From Lentinus brumalis (Eukaryota > Basidiomycota > Agaricomycetes > Polyporales > Polyporaceae), in the NCBI GenBank assembly GCA_001792895.1, contig MARA01000005.1, forward strand, positions 2,356,001 to 2,420,000: DNA of 64,000 nt. Direction: 5' to 3'. Below are positions 10,201-22,204 of the stretch, one piece after another. The notes beneath the pieces are model-generated. The model saw nothing but the letters and a program-made list of their open reading frames with translations, was not told where the DNA came from and made no database searches. Position 1 is the first letter of the stretch, and the number at the start of each line of letters is the position of its first letter. A program made the translations under genes and the position numbers.

Positions 10201-13200
10201 ATCCATCTCGCGCAGCGGCGCGACATACATCTATGATGAGATGTCAGTCACGACCTGAAGGGACCGACACGCACAGACGCACCACTTCGATGTTATCGAG
10301 GTCCCGGACATAATCCATCTCACCCTTGATGACCTCGAAGATAATACTGAGATGCACGTCAGCACAAGTGCAGACATACACCGAGGACACATAGTACTTA
10401 CTTCTGTCGCTTGACTTCGTGCTTCGACAGAGATTGCCTGGTCTCCTCGGGCACGAGGTTATGCCACTCAAGCTTGCCGGTAGGTCCCTTGCCCATCGCG
10501 GACTGCCATGTCCACAGTTGGGCGACGGTCTGGAGCTTCTTGATCGCAGTGATCGCCTCTTTGAGGAACTCGATGTCAGGGTTGCCGTCCGTTGTCTCAT
10601 TGCAGATGGCTTCAAGCAGGACCGGGTATTTCTGCAGATGCTCCGATGGTCGGGTAAGGAAGTGCTTGAGATCGAGCCTGTGGGCGTCGGGGTGGCGGGA
10701 GCATTGCTGCGGGACGTCATTCAGGAACGCCGATCTTAACTAGGATGCAGATCGCGGAGAGACAACAAACCTCCACAAAGCGCTTGAACTCCGCATTCTT
10801 CTCGATCTCGTCCTTCATGCGCTTCTCAGCCACAGGCAGATGGCCAACGTAGATAGGGTATGCGAGGCGGAACTCGGTCGCGGCTTCAAGGAAAATGTCT
10901 CCGATGCCTTGCACGACTGGGGACTGCTCCCTTTGCCGTACATAGATCATCTCCAAAAGGCGGCGATTGCATTCGCGCAAGTCCAAGACGTTGCCGAATA
11001 CTTCGTCGATGAACTCATCAATCTCGCTCAGGCGTACTATGGGCGGGTTTGCGTTGCGGAGCGGACGGATGAACAGCGACTCGACGGTGTCCAAGTCGCG
11101 GAGGTATTGCTTCTCCTTGTGGATGAGCTTGTGGATGATACTATACAGCCCGGTTAGCGAAAATGGGTTCCAGGGCAACTATTCTTCACGTACTTCTGAC
11201 GGTTGACTTCGGTTTCCGGTAATGTCACCAGAAGTTCCCTTGGTACAGTCCTTGCCCACTCATCCTGTGATCATATAGTGAGTGCAAGGTTCAGATTGAT
11301 GAGCGATACAGACCGCACCCTGTCCTCCTCCTCATCATTCTCTGTTGGCGTGACCAGAGGGAGGTTGCTTCTCTGTTACACATGGCGTCAACATTCGCAG
11401 CGAGAGCCAGAAGTAGGTGACCTACCCGTCGAGGACATGTGTACGAGTAGCATGGGTTGTCGTCGTCACAACTTGACGCATAGCATCGCGTGAGTAGTGT
11501 GATGACCGCAGTAGGTAGCTCCTCCCGCTCCATTCGAGCATCCGACGCTCCCTCCTGGTCGTCCCAGAACATATACACGTCCTCGACTCCGTCTTGCAAT
11601 GGCCTGTCTACCCACTCCACTTCGTAGAAGAAGAGCTGACTTTGTAGACTGCGAGCGACCTGGAGAGCAGCACGCCGGTCATTTGTTGATATGCCATGCG
11701 TCACCAGTAGTTCACGCTGTATCTGAGACTGGATAGTAGACTGCAACAACGTCAGGTCGGCTTGAGTAGTGTTCTCAGGGAGACATACCACAATGTCCTT
11801 GCCCGTGAATGCACGAGGGTATGGTATGCTGCCTTTGACGTGCGTGCCGCGCGGTACCTTGTCGCGTAGCCGAACTGCGATGTGACTGAGAAGCGCCGGG
11901 TTGAAGAAGCGGTCGTCTCCGTCCTCGGAAGGGTCTTCCTCATAGAATTCGTCCTCATCCTCATCGTAGTTGTCATGTAACTCCAACGGCCGTTTCGTGT
12001 CGGAGACGATGCGTAGTAAGTCCGGATCCCTCCAGGCGGAAGACGACGCCACGGGTCCTTGTGCGGAGGAGGAGCGATACATATCTTGTGCAGCATAGTA
12101 GCTCTGCTGTGAATGGACCGATGGGGCTTGCTGGAACGTAGGAGCGACTGAGGGAGGTGCGGTGGTGGACCAGCCACCAGCCGAACCCTTGGACACATAC
12201 GAACTCGCCGAGTTACCGCGGTCCACAGTTGTTGCCAGCGATGAGCTAGGCCGTGCAATACCCTCGCTGTCCTGGTATGCAGAGGACGCTGTTCCGGTCG
12301 TGTAAGACGAGTTCCGCTCGAGACCATTCGGGTATGCAGACGAGGCCGCCGAGCCCGTCGAAGTAGACCGGCCAAGTCCCTGCGTCTGCATGGTTTGCGG
12401 GTCTACATGGTCGCGGATATGTTCTGAGATGCGAGCGCTGGAAGAAAACAAGAATACCTACAGCTATGGCTATGTGGCAGTTGAGGGGCCGCCGAGAAGG
12501 AAGACGACGACTGTTGCGAGTATGGTCGATACTCCGAGTACTCCCCTCGAGTGTTATACGCGTCCGGCATGTCTAAAGTAGACGGGGAGCTCGGCGGCCT
12601 CTCTTCCTCATTCAAGCCGTTGTATCCCGGTATCTTGGAAGGCTGTGCGCCAGGCGGCGGGCGACGCGTCTCGCTCGACCCTGTCGACGGGCGCCATCCA
12701 TACGAGTCGGACGTGTCAGGGACGGGCATAGTGTACTGGGATTTGGGCAAACTGTCGGACGAGCCAGGTCGTGCACCAGCAGAGCTCGGACGAGGCTCGG
12801 GCTGGTAACCGCCATTGAGAGACGGGAGTCGGCCTAGCATTGCAGAGTTTGCGGGAGGGTTGACGACACCATTGTAGCCGTTGGGTGTGCGAGGAAGTTG
12901 CCGACCACTGTGTAGAGTGATGTGAACACCACTTGCTCACCAAGACGAACCACGCCGTAGATCAACAGTCCCTCCCAACGATGCTTGGCTACAGCTGCGT
13001 ATTCTCCTGCCATAGATACCTCACACGGAAACAGTCCCTCCTGGACAAGCATGCTTGGGCGGGACTGCTGATTGCATCTGAGCATGTGAAGAACAATACG
13101 CACGATTCTATGCTTGTGTGCCTCTGGCGAAGGTCTTCCTGTGGATACGGACGCGCTTCGGGCATGCCGTACATCATGGGCGGGGGAGGTGGGGGCGGTA

Positions 13201-13640
13201 CGAGCGAGGCAGAACTGGACCCGGGAATGCGAGGGAGGGGCCTGGGCGCGCGCTGGGAAGGAGATTGCGGGTTGCTGGGGGAGCTCTGCGGCGCAGGAGG
13301 AGGAGGAGGAGGTGGTGGTCTCGGAGAAGGAGGGAGACCGTAACGCGAAGCTTGCAGTGAAGTAAGATCAGAACGGGCGGGCACTGCAACTGCAACGGAA
13401 AGACGCACAGGTAGTAGCCGACCGCGCCGATGGGTGTCTGTTCGCAGTAGGGGTTCCCTCGCCGTCCTGATACTGGCCATAGATGGACTCGAGTTCGCGA
13501 TCCGCGGGTGGAGAAGCGACATGGACTGGTTGCTCAGAGGTGGGCGACTCTTCCGCGAAGCCAGCCAGGACTTGGTGGTAGAGCTGGGCGAGATCCTCGT
13601 CTCCCGAGGACATCCTATGCATAGCAGCAACAGAAGACAT
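7249..13640 (-). CDS. ROM2: Rom2-like Rho1 guanine nucleotide exchange factor (DEP - DH - DH - PH - CNH)
   Basis: Activates the GTPase Rho1 at the plasma membrane upstream of the cell wall integrity (Pkc1/Mpk1) pathway and glucan synthase. Read from the minus strand: a start at 13640; a disordered Pro/Ser-rich N terminus with polyproline runs (13.35-12.0 kb); a DEP domain (about 11.86-11.56 kb, exon ends 11426); a first DH-like domain (exons 11140-10771 and 10706-10402, with DLDTVESLFIRPL); a second DH domain (10346-10283, 10230-9925, from 9864 down, with GEMDYVRDLDNIEV); a PH domain (about 9.54-8.8 kb, SRSLIHTGKLLRQPD); and a citron-homology domain to the stop at 7249. Exon 1 is probably 13640-13409 with a 58-nt intron. 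Splicing around 13.1-12.9 kb and at 12.45 kb is uncertain. I rate the tandem DH arrangement as the normal basidiomycete form of this protein. Confidence 0.9.
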
Positions 13641-13870
13641 GACTAGGAACGTGTGGTTAAGCCAGCATGGGAGTGAGAGGTCGAGGTCGAGTTGGCGGTG
13701 AGGTCGAGAGCTCTGCAGACGCTGCGGCGGCAGTGATCAGGCCTCATGCCAGATTTGGTAACCGGGGATCCAGGTACGCCGGTCAGTCTCAGTCTGCAAC
13801 TCCCATCTCGCTTACTGCAGCCTACAACACTTGCTATCAACGCAGCAGTAGGCGTCGTGAAGAACAGATC
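13641..13870. promoter_or_regulatory. Shared divergent promoter region of the RhoGEF and tRNA methyltransferase genes
   Basis: Only 230 bp separate the two start codons, which face away from each other, so both promoters must lie here or inside the 5' ends. No clear TATA box was seen. Inferred from spacing alone. Confidence 0.35.
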
Positions 13871-15526
13871 ATGAGTGCAGAGGCGCCAGCAAAAACCCCG
13901 AGGACCGCATCTTCGGTCCACGATGTGACGGCAGAAAAGCCTCCTTTTGGCTCACGGTCAGTCGTTGAAGACCATCATCATCAGCATGGCTAACGAGTCC
14001 ACCAAAGGTTTCTGACCGAGGACGCGGACGTTTGGAGCCAGAATGCCTGGGATCATGTTCCCCCGCCCGAGGATCAGGACGAGGTCATCTCGGCCGCGCT
14101 CACCCGACAAAAGAGCGCGCCCGTACCGGACGACGACAAGGCCAAGTACAACGAGAAACCAGCCCGGCACTGGTGGGCCCGCACCGGGATAACATGATCT
14201 ATCTCACATCTGACTCCTGTAACCTGTTCAGGGATAACTTCTACAAGATGAATGCGAACAACTTCTTCCGGAACAGAAAATGGTCCACCACTCACTACAG
14301 ACAGATTGGCCGCAGTTCTGACGAGCGCGAGTCTTCAGGTTGCATCTAGAATTTCCGGAGCTGAAAGCGGCCGCCGAGTCTGATGTAGTCCTCCCACTTA
14401 CTGATCGCCCGACCGTATCATTGACGCATCTCAGGCAGGACCGATGACCGTCGTCGAGATCGGCTGTGGTGCGTTCCAGCGACATGCAAGGGACATTGAC
14501 AAAGGGAGACTTACGCCGCCCCGCCGCCGCCAGGAGCTGGCAATGCAGTGTTCCCGCTACTCTCTTCGAACCAAAACCCTCACCTCAAGCTGCACGCATA
14601 CGATTACTCCTCTCATGCAGTGAAGCTGGTCCAGGTATGTGCTTAGACACACTGATCGGTGAAATTCGTTTCGTAGTGACTGTCCAGAATAATCCACTAT
14701 ATACGTCGCCTCCCGTAGGCACCATCCAGTCCGCGGTATGGGATCTGACATCGCACACGCTTCCGCCGGACTTGGAACCCGGATCCGTGGACATCATCAT
14801 TCTCATCTTCGTCCTGAGCGCTCTGCATCCGAGCGAGTGGGCTAACGCAGTCTCAAATGTGCACAAGGTATGCTCGATCCTCAGCGCGCATGGTAAGCAA
14901 CATCATTGACGATGTTTCGGACCAGCTCCTAAAGCCAGGAGGGCGGGTCTTGTTCCGTGATTATGGCCGCTACGATCTCACGCAGCTGAGGTTCAAGGGA
15001 GGGCGTCTCCTCGACGAGAACTTCTACATCCGCGGTGACAAAACACGTGTATACTTCTTTGAGCTGGGTGAGCACGGTATCATGTCCAACCCCTTTACGG
15101 CGACCGCTGACACGAATACTAGACGAGCTTGCACTTCTTTTTACCGGTTCTCCAGCTCCAGCTGCGTCCAGGGAGCACAGTGCTGTCCAGATCGTGGAGG
15201 AGAACGAAGAACAGTCCGACTCAGATCCTAGCCCATCGGGCGGCCCGATCACACCTCCCGAGCTGTCCCACGAGTCTTCGTCGGGTGCCACGACCCCCAA
15301 CTTAGAGAGATCTCTAGACTCACTGTCAATCGAAGCCTCGAAGCAGCCTGCACCCAAGGCAGGTGCGGTCCATCCTATCCTACTGCAACCCCTGCCACTC
15401 GCCGAAGGATCGCATCCGCTCTTCTCGATTCAACAGCTCGGAGTGGACCGTCGTCTCATCGTCAACAGGAAACGACAGCTGAAGATGTACAGGGTGTGGA
15501 TGCAAGGGAACTTTTGCAAGCTGTGA
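13871..15526 (+). CDS. TRM140: tRNA (cytosine-32)-N3 methyltransferase, Trm140/METTL2-6-8 family
   Basis: SAM-dependent enzyme making 3-methylcytidine at position 32 of the anticodon loop of Thr/Ser tRNAs. Nine exons keep phase throughout: 13871-13956, 14008-14172, 14232-14282, 14339-14384, 14435-14468, 14534-14634, 14688-14867, 14926-15067, 15123-15526, giving 402 residues. The N-terminal family motif is RFLTED...NAWD. SAM motif I is [14 protein letters not shown], which forms only when the 5th intron ends at 14533. The C-terminal signature is [16 protein letters not shown] followed by [17 protein letters not shown] and TRVYFF, diagnostic of METTL2/6/8 proteins. An acidic Ser/Pro insert interrupts the C-terminal part, which ends [19 protein letters not shown]. 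No actin-binding domain like that of budding yeast Abp140 is present. Confidence 0.93.
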
Positions 15527-15838
15527 GATGTCGTAGCGACCAGCTCAGCGTTGTACGTGGTACCAGAGACAATACGGATTTCCAGTGTCGCAACTGCGCA
15601 CTGCGTCGTTGTCGCGATGTCCTTGCAGCCGTGGCCACCGCCTCGCTATTGTTAGCGCCCAGACCAAGGTGAGCCACTCGGACCATGCATTGGCCCAAGT
15701 TCATTGTGGCCCATCTCGCATTGGCACCGGTCATGCCGCACAGACGTATAAAGAGTGCGCACGAGCACCCACTGACAATAACAGGACTCCCACACCCTCA
15801 CTCACGCCACCGACCCGGAGCCTCCACTCACTCCTCCC

Positions 15839-16802
15839 ATGGCCCGCAACTCCTCGTCTGCATCCGCTGGTTCGGACCGCCGCTCTAAGAAAAAACCGAA
15901 GGGGCACATCCCGAGACCACCCAATCAGTTCATCATCTTCCGCTCGGTACGCTGCGAGGAGATGAAGAAAGACAAATCGAAGCCGGTGAAGACACAGAGG
16001 TTGATCTCTGCGGAGATCAGCCACCAGTGGAGACAACTCCCCGAATACGTGAAAGATCATTGGAAATACCTGGCGAAGCTGGCAAAGGAAGAGCATGAGC
16101 GAAAGTACCCCGGCTATCAGTACAAACCTCAGCGGGGTTCGAAGTCTAAGGATGCGTCCCCAGAGCCTCAAGAGGAGCCTAGCCCGACGAAGGAGGTCGT
16201 TGCGCCGGCTGCCACCACTGCGAAGTCACCAGTCCGGAGGCGGCGCGCCAAGAAGCTTCCAGAACAGGACGACGACGAGGTGCTCGGGATGACGCTGTCC
16301 AAGGACGTCCCTGGCGGGAAGGAGGAGGAATCAGACGGGCCACTGCAAGCGGCATACCTCGAGCATGAATCTCCTTGTCCTTCAGGCTCAGAGTCCGTTG
16401 CAGACGACGAGGTACGATGCTATACGGTCTCTATGCCGATCTGCCTGGAACTGACAGTTCGCACAACCACAGATCCTGCTGCGTCCAGTGGAGGATCTGT
16501 ATCGTGAGCAAAGTCTCGAGCCCGTCACATTGGATTATTCTCCCGAGTATTGCGTAGGCAGCGTCAACCCGTACCGTTACCCATCATTGGAGGAAGACGA
16601 CAACGGAGCTGGGGAGCTGATTGGCCTCTTCCACACGCCGAGTCCCGGGCCTGAAGAGTACCCTTCGGAGTCTTCGAGAGGCACCGTCAACCCTCATGCA
16701 GCGTCGTTTTCAACTCCCTCGGACGAAGACAGCGCATTCGAAGAGATGGAGGACCTCTTCATACAGTACGACCAACCTGACTCGGAGCTTGGGCCGACCT
16801 GA
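15839..16802 (+). CDS. HMG-box (MATA_HMG-type) transcription regulator
   Basis: Two exons, 15839-16411 and 16473-16802, give 300 residues. A sequence-specific HMG box occupies roughly residues 22-98: HIPRPPNQFIIFR opens helix 1, the middle has ISHQWRQLP, and the box ends HERKYPGYQYKPQR, the tail typical of fungal MATA/Ste11/Rox1-type boxes. A basic, proline-rich linker follows (RRRRAKKLP, a likely nuclear signal), then an acidic C-terminal half rich in Glu, Asp and Ser that could be an activation domain. Nuclear DNA binding is inferred from family. There is no adjacent pheromone, receptor or homeodomain gene, so a mating-type role is not supported. It starts 312 bp after the Trm140 stop on the same strand. 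Confidence 0.88.
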
Positions 16803-17510
16803 TGGGATGGCTGTTATTGGGCTGTGAGCAACACATTGGACGATCCCCTCGTATCATAGCTATCAGTATACAGTATACTGTTGTATTCACCCATTCGTTT
16901 CACCGTTCATGACACGTGCACTCGTAGCATCTATAATGGTTCTCAATCAGGAGTAGGAGGGAGTAGGACTTCGGAAATCAAGGTTGTAATCCCAGCTGGC
17001 GGCCGAGTCGCGTCATATCCCCGGCGCTTCCGAGACTTCAGCTTACCTCGATCACCGAAGTCTACATACGTCGGCTTCGCTGGGATCGGCTGCTGGTTGG
17101 TATGCGCATCGGGATGTGCCCACTCAGATTAGCGTCGCTACTGACGACGGTGGACCAAGGTACCCTAGATCATACCAGTACGTTAGTACTTACTCTGCAA
17201 CTAGTCCCGATCGAAGAGGCATCCGTGCGGGAAGCGTCCTCGCAGGATTAGCAGCTTCCTCAGCCGCCAGGTACCAGGCACTGCCATGACCAGATAACGA
17301 AAATACGCTACCCGTCACCTTCAGTCCGTAAATCACTGATGACATGCATTGCGCAAAGGGATATCGTAAAATATACATTAAGCCCTCCGAGGGCCAGGAG
17401 TACACAGTCCGCACAACGCGGTCGTCAGCGATCATACCAAATAGCACAACACAATACCTACACTACATCACAACAGTATCACAGCAACACACGAAACGGG
17501 ACCGGGCTCT
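16803..17510. other. Intergenic between convergent genes
   Basis: Holds the 3' flanks of the HMG-box gene (+) and the permease (-). No coding frame with family similarity and no repeat seen. Confidence 0.5.
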
Positions 17511-19743
17511 CTAGAAGAGGAACGCGGCAACCTTGCCCATGAACGTCGTTGGGGGCGTCTCGGGCACCTCGGTCTCCTCGACCGTGGGAATGCCGGTGAC
17601 GAAGTCCATCTCATGCGGCTTCCAGATCTTCGTGCGCTTGAAAAGCTTCCAGAAGACATACAGAGCGATGAACAACGGCACGTTGATGTCTACAGATTGA
17701 AGACGGTCAGCGTACACGGACGGAAAAAAGATAGTGCAGAGGATGACGCACAGGCAGTGAGGAAACCAGCCGCGTTGAAGTTCCAGAAAACGGCAAAGCC
17801 GTTGATGATAATGAGGATCGTGATCCAGAAGAGACCCCAGTACGCGAGGTAGGGCTGAAGTGCGCTGTGGTAAATGAGCTTTTTCCGGTCAAGACCCTGT
17901 GCCTTGAAACCGCGGTCTATTGCGAGAGCCAATCAGCCACTGTAGCACGAAGCGGCGAATAGTAAAATACGCACAAAAGAAGACGTAGGTAAGGTTCATG
18001 GACCACCAGCCGAAGAAGCCGCCGATGGTCGACAGATTGACGAACCAGGTGAAAACCGTCGCCGCGCCAGCTGATACGTTCATGAACGACAGGAGGGCGA
18101 AGCAGCTCGCCGCGAGGACAGCGAACAGCGGGAGACCGTTCTTCGTGCAGTACGTGAAGATCTTCGGCGCCTGACCACGGAGAGCAAGACCATACAGCAC
18201 ACGGGATGAGCAGAACAGGAAGGAGTTTCCGGCGGAGAACGCGGAGGTGAAGATACCGGCGTTGATGATGTGCGGGAGGACCTTGATGCCGGCACGGGTC
18301 ATGGCGATGACGTACGGGGACTCCGCTGCGTTACCACTGGTGCTAAGCAGGTCGGGGTCGTTGAAGGGGACGATCATGCCAGTGACGAGAACACCAAGCA
18401 TCTGAGGGTGACACGTCAGTTGAGAACGATTCATTGTCGGATGAGCGTCGGGACTCACGTAGAACAGGAGGATACGCCAGAAGACACGGCGGACGGCCTT
18501 AGCGATGTTGCGGCGAGGGCTGACAGTCTCGGAAGCAGCACTGCGAAGGCGGATGTCAGGTGGGAATCACAGCAAAATGTCGGGCTTATACTGACATCGC
18601 AACAAGCTCCATACCCTGGAAGGAGAACGCGGCCTGGACTAGCACAGAGAGTATACCGAGGAATCGGTCAAGATCCTTATTCTGGGGTTCAAGACCAGCA
18701 CCGTTGAGCGCGCCAGGGGTCTTCCAGTACTGGAAAAACATGCCGTCAGACCCGATACAAAGCAGAGCACCTGTAAGGCTTTAGGTAGAAACGACGCACA
18801 TGGAAGCCCAATCTTTCCTGATGAGGTGCACCGCCAAGGTCGATTACCAGACCCGTGATGATGAGGAGGGTGATCAGGACAACTGTTCAAACACCATACG
18901 AAGTCAGAAGAGGCGTCCCCTACATGTCATACGGGCCTGCACCTGGCACTCACGCTTGATGATCGAAAAGACGAACTCGGACTCTCCAAACCATTTCACA
19001 CCGAAGATGTTGATAGCGCATGCGCAGATGCAAATGGCAGCGGTGTACGCAGCTTGATGGTCAGGCTAGAAACGCCACCGAGCGCCAAGCGAGGCAGATC
19101 GCAGTCAGTTTCCCATATCGTGCGGAGCATGCCGATGATACGCACGTTAGCGTCCCAGAAGGTAAGGAGGAGGCCAGCAGCGGTGATTTCGACGGGGACG
19201 GAGATGGCGTTGGTGTAGAAGTAATTCCAGCTGAAGGGAAGCATATGGGCGTCAGGAAGAAGCTCAAGGAGCACATGAGCTGCGTAGTGAAAGCGCTTAC
19301 CCAACGGCGAAACCAAACGCGGGGTCGACCCACCGCGAGGCAAAGTGGGGGAAGGTACCGGAGATGGGAGCATGAGAAGTCATCTCACCGATGGCGCAGA
19401 GAGATGCGTAGGCGGTGGTGCCGACGAAGGCATAAGCGATGAGGGCACCAAGAGGGCCGGCGGCTTGAAGAGCAAGGCCGGATCCCAAGAAGAGACCAGT
19501 ACCAAGAGTTCCAGCGATCTACCGTCCGTGTAAGTACCATCTCCGGGGTGCGTGGAATGCGTGGACACAACTCACAGCAATCATCTGGACATGGCGCTGC
19601 TTGAGCTTGCGCTGCACCCGATCGAGGTCCGCAGCATCGAAGTGGTAGCGATTGTCCGTCTGCTGCACGACATAGTCGTGGACGGTTCCCTTCTCAATGG
19701 AGCTCCTCTGATCGGGCTTCTCCCCGTACTCGTGTTCGGACAT
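17511..19743 (-). CDS. Amino acid permease of the APC superfamily (yeast Gap1/Agp-like)
   Basis: Proton-coupled plasma-membrane amino acid transporter. Reading on the minus strand from ATG at 19743: a hydrophilic N terminus (MSEHEYGEKPDQRSS...); then the family signature with GLGTGLFLGSG and QAAGPLGALIAYAFVG; EMTSHAPISGTFPHFASRWVDPAFGFAVGW split over two exons; WNYFYTNAISVPVEITAA; then further helices including IINAGIFTSAFSAGNSFL, GLALRGQAPKIF and MNVSAGAATVFTW. The C terminus is hydrophilic and ends at 17511. At least seven short introns interrupt it. The motifs fit the fungal amino acid permease (YAT) family, with about 12 membrane helices expected. Substrate range cannot be read from sequence. 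Splice sites in the 18.6-19.1 kb part were not all resolved. Confidence 0.9.
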
Positions 19744-19890
19744 GGTCCAACGACTGAGTGTAAGGAACGGAGGGGTGGCAGATTGGGGTGGCAGGAAGGG
19801 GAGGGTGGACGGAAACGAACGGAGGGGGAGGACCCAACCTCAGATGCGTGGAGAAAAGTAGCTCACTGCTCCTCGAGCGGCAGGTGGGGG

Positions 19891-19900
19891 TGTATATAGC
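19891..19900 (-). promoter_or_regulatory. Possible TATA box of the permease gene
   Basis: On the minus strand this reads GCTATATACA, about 150 bp upstream of the permease start codon. Position and sequence suit a TATA element. No transcript evidence. Confidence 0.3.
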
Positions 19901-22204
19901 ACCGGACAAACGAGAGCCGAGCGATCAAACTATGGCGTCCAGTGCGCGGCTGGACGATTCCGAAAGTGGCATGGGGAAGATAAGGACCGTCAGCTTGTGG
20001 ACACCACCGATAACGCATGATTGACTGATCGCACTACCCGTGGTATCCATCTACTTATGTATGTAGATGCTATTCCTCGATGCGCGCACGTTAGCGATGC
20101 TCGCTCGACGCCTGTCCTGAGGCCTGAGTCTTGACGTTGACTCGCGCAGAGCTCGCGCCGGGGAAAAATGCGGGGTCTGGCTCGGAAGAGCGGACGGACC
20201 TGAGTAGGTGTGGATAAACGGTTGGGCGCACAGGCGTGGGGTAAAAAACTGTCACGAGCGGGATCGCAGCGTGCGACGAAAACCGTGGCGTTGGAGACGC
20301 ACGATCAGGCACTGTGCCACCTCGAATGGCAACAACGCTCCGGCGACTGTCCCTGGCCGATCGCATCAGACGGCTTGGACGATTCAGAGATCCTCCTTGA
20401 ACGTCACGCTTGCGGCTTCCTCTGCAGTCAACCATTGCGCCGGCAGTGCACACGCGACCACCGTGCATGCTTTGGATGAGCTCGATTGAAGACCGCAAGC
20501 GGCCAAAGGATTCTGGTGTGAACTTGGCAGAAGGGCTGGATCACGAGAGCCGGAAAAATGCGGTGTATGACATGGGCGCTTCAATCTGACGCCACCCCGT
20601 GCGAGGTTAATATTGGACCACGAACGAGGAGTTGCTCCTGCTGGACAGCTGGGACAACGGGTTACTTATGTGCACCGAATTATCCGTGCAGATTGCCACT
20701 TACGACGGGCTCTGAATGAGAGGGAGGGCACCGTCAGTGGCGCTTATCTCCCGCCACTTCCTCCACGACTTCGCTCCGCTCGGACACGATACTTGACGGT
20801 CCCGATTATTGAGCGTGGTGTGGCGACAAGCGGCGCATTGCGGCTTCGTACAATGGATCCTGGGGCAGCGTCCATTCCCGGGAAGACCGCGGTGCAGACA
20901 CGCTGACAGTTGAAGTTCTATAGGATTCGCGATAAGGAAGCAGAGTAAAATTCACAGAAGCCAGATAGGGCGGACCTTAAAGTGTGGACGCTGGCAGAAG
21001 CCTCAGAAGATCAGGAACATCACCGCAGATTTTGACTGCACCGCTTGACTGCGACCCACGGATCGGGGGAAGGCTGCTGGTCGATGTCCAACCCCCCGAG
21101 AGCTTCGGAGCATGATTATCGCCGGTCGGCGAGTCGTGGTGGTCAAGGAGGAGCCTCAGGCCTGGACCAACAAGCTCCCAGCGACCAGATAATACGGACG
21201 GAACTGTTGGACCGCGGTAGGTTCAGGACACGTCGAGGTTGGCCGCTGCGCCGGTGGATGTGGTGTCGAGACAGCAAGCGACAATCGCTCGCGATGTGAA
21301 GGGCGAGACGAATCCAGGCGCATCTTCCTGTCTGCGCCAATAGCTATCCAGCGACCGTGGACGGTAGGCGTCCGAGTCCTGTGCCGGATGCGCCCAGAGT
21401 ACCCGGGATGTCAGATTATGTCATGAGCGGAGGGTCGCAGGTCGTGACAACGGGACAAGAGTCAGCAAGCGACGACATGACGAGCATGCTGGCAAACCTC
21501 CGGAGAGGCAGCGCCCTGTCCACATGCTGCGTCCGTCGGTGTTTCTGCCACTGGGACCGTATGTACATGAGCGTCCGCCAGATGACCATGCGCTCTTCGC
21601 GCCTGCAGGGAAGTGTCGTCTTACCACAGGGGCATCTTGTTGTCGCTTCTTCTGTCCCCGTCGTCCACATTAACTGGCAGCTGACTGCAAATGCTCTGGA
21701 CAAATATGATATAACTACATGTGGGAAACATTTCAGCGATACGTCGAACCCATTACATCGATTGATGCATTAAATCCTTTAAATGACGCACCAGCGGCCA
21801 CGAGTGGTCCCGGAGAGTGTGAACGGTGGGTGTATTGTGCTACTTACCATGACCGCCACCTTGCCGCCACCCATGTTGACTCCTGACGCTGTCGACAGCG
21901 AGCTGCATATAAGTACCACGGTTGCGATTGTCTGGATTGACTGTTATACTGCTGAGGACATGAGCCTCCGCGACGTAACCCTCGATGGAGCGGGTGTTGG
22001 AGGGAGGAGGACAAGCACAAGCTGAGTTTAGAGTCATTGCGACACGAGCGTCGACTTCAAGTTCAGCTTAGCGCCGGTGATCTTGCCGCTGACGACTTTG
22101 GACTGACTTCTGACGTTATACGCTGCCTCCTTACCCTTTCTCACCCCATCTAGACTGTGGTTAACTTCGAGCTCCTGTGTCTGTATCTGAAGCTTGTTTA
22201 CTTG
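19901..22204. other. Intergenic, about 2.3 kb, no supported gene
   Basis: Open frames up to 138 codons occur but none shows a domain, a splice-consistent extension or natural composition. No inverted or tandem repeat was found by eye. It separates the divergent permease and G-patch genes and so contains both promoters. Confidence 0.45.

Noticed and set aside
13118..13365. Poly-Arg/Glu open frames on the plus strand
   Set aside because: They are the complement of the polyproline-coding exon of the RhoGEF gene on the minus strand.
21357..21773. 138-codon plus-strand open frame between the permease and G-patch genes
   Set aside because: No domain, unnatural composition rich in Arg/Ser/Cys, and a similar-length frame on the opposite strand.
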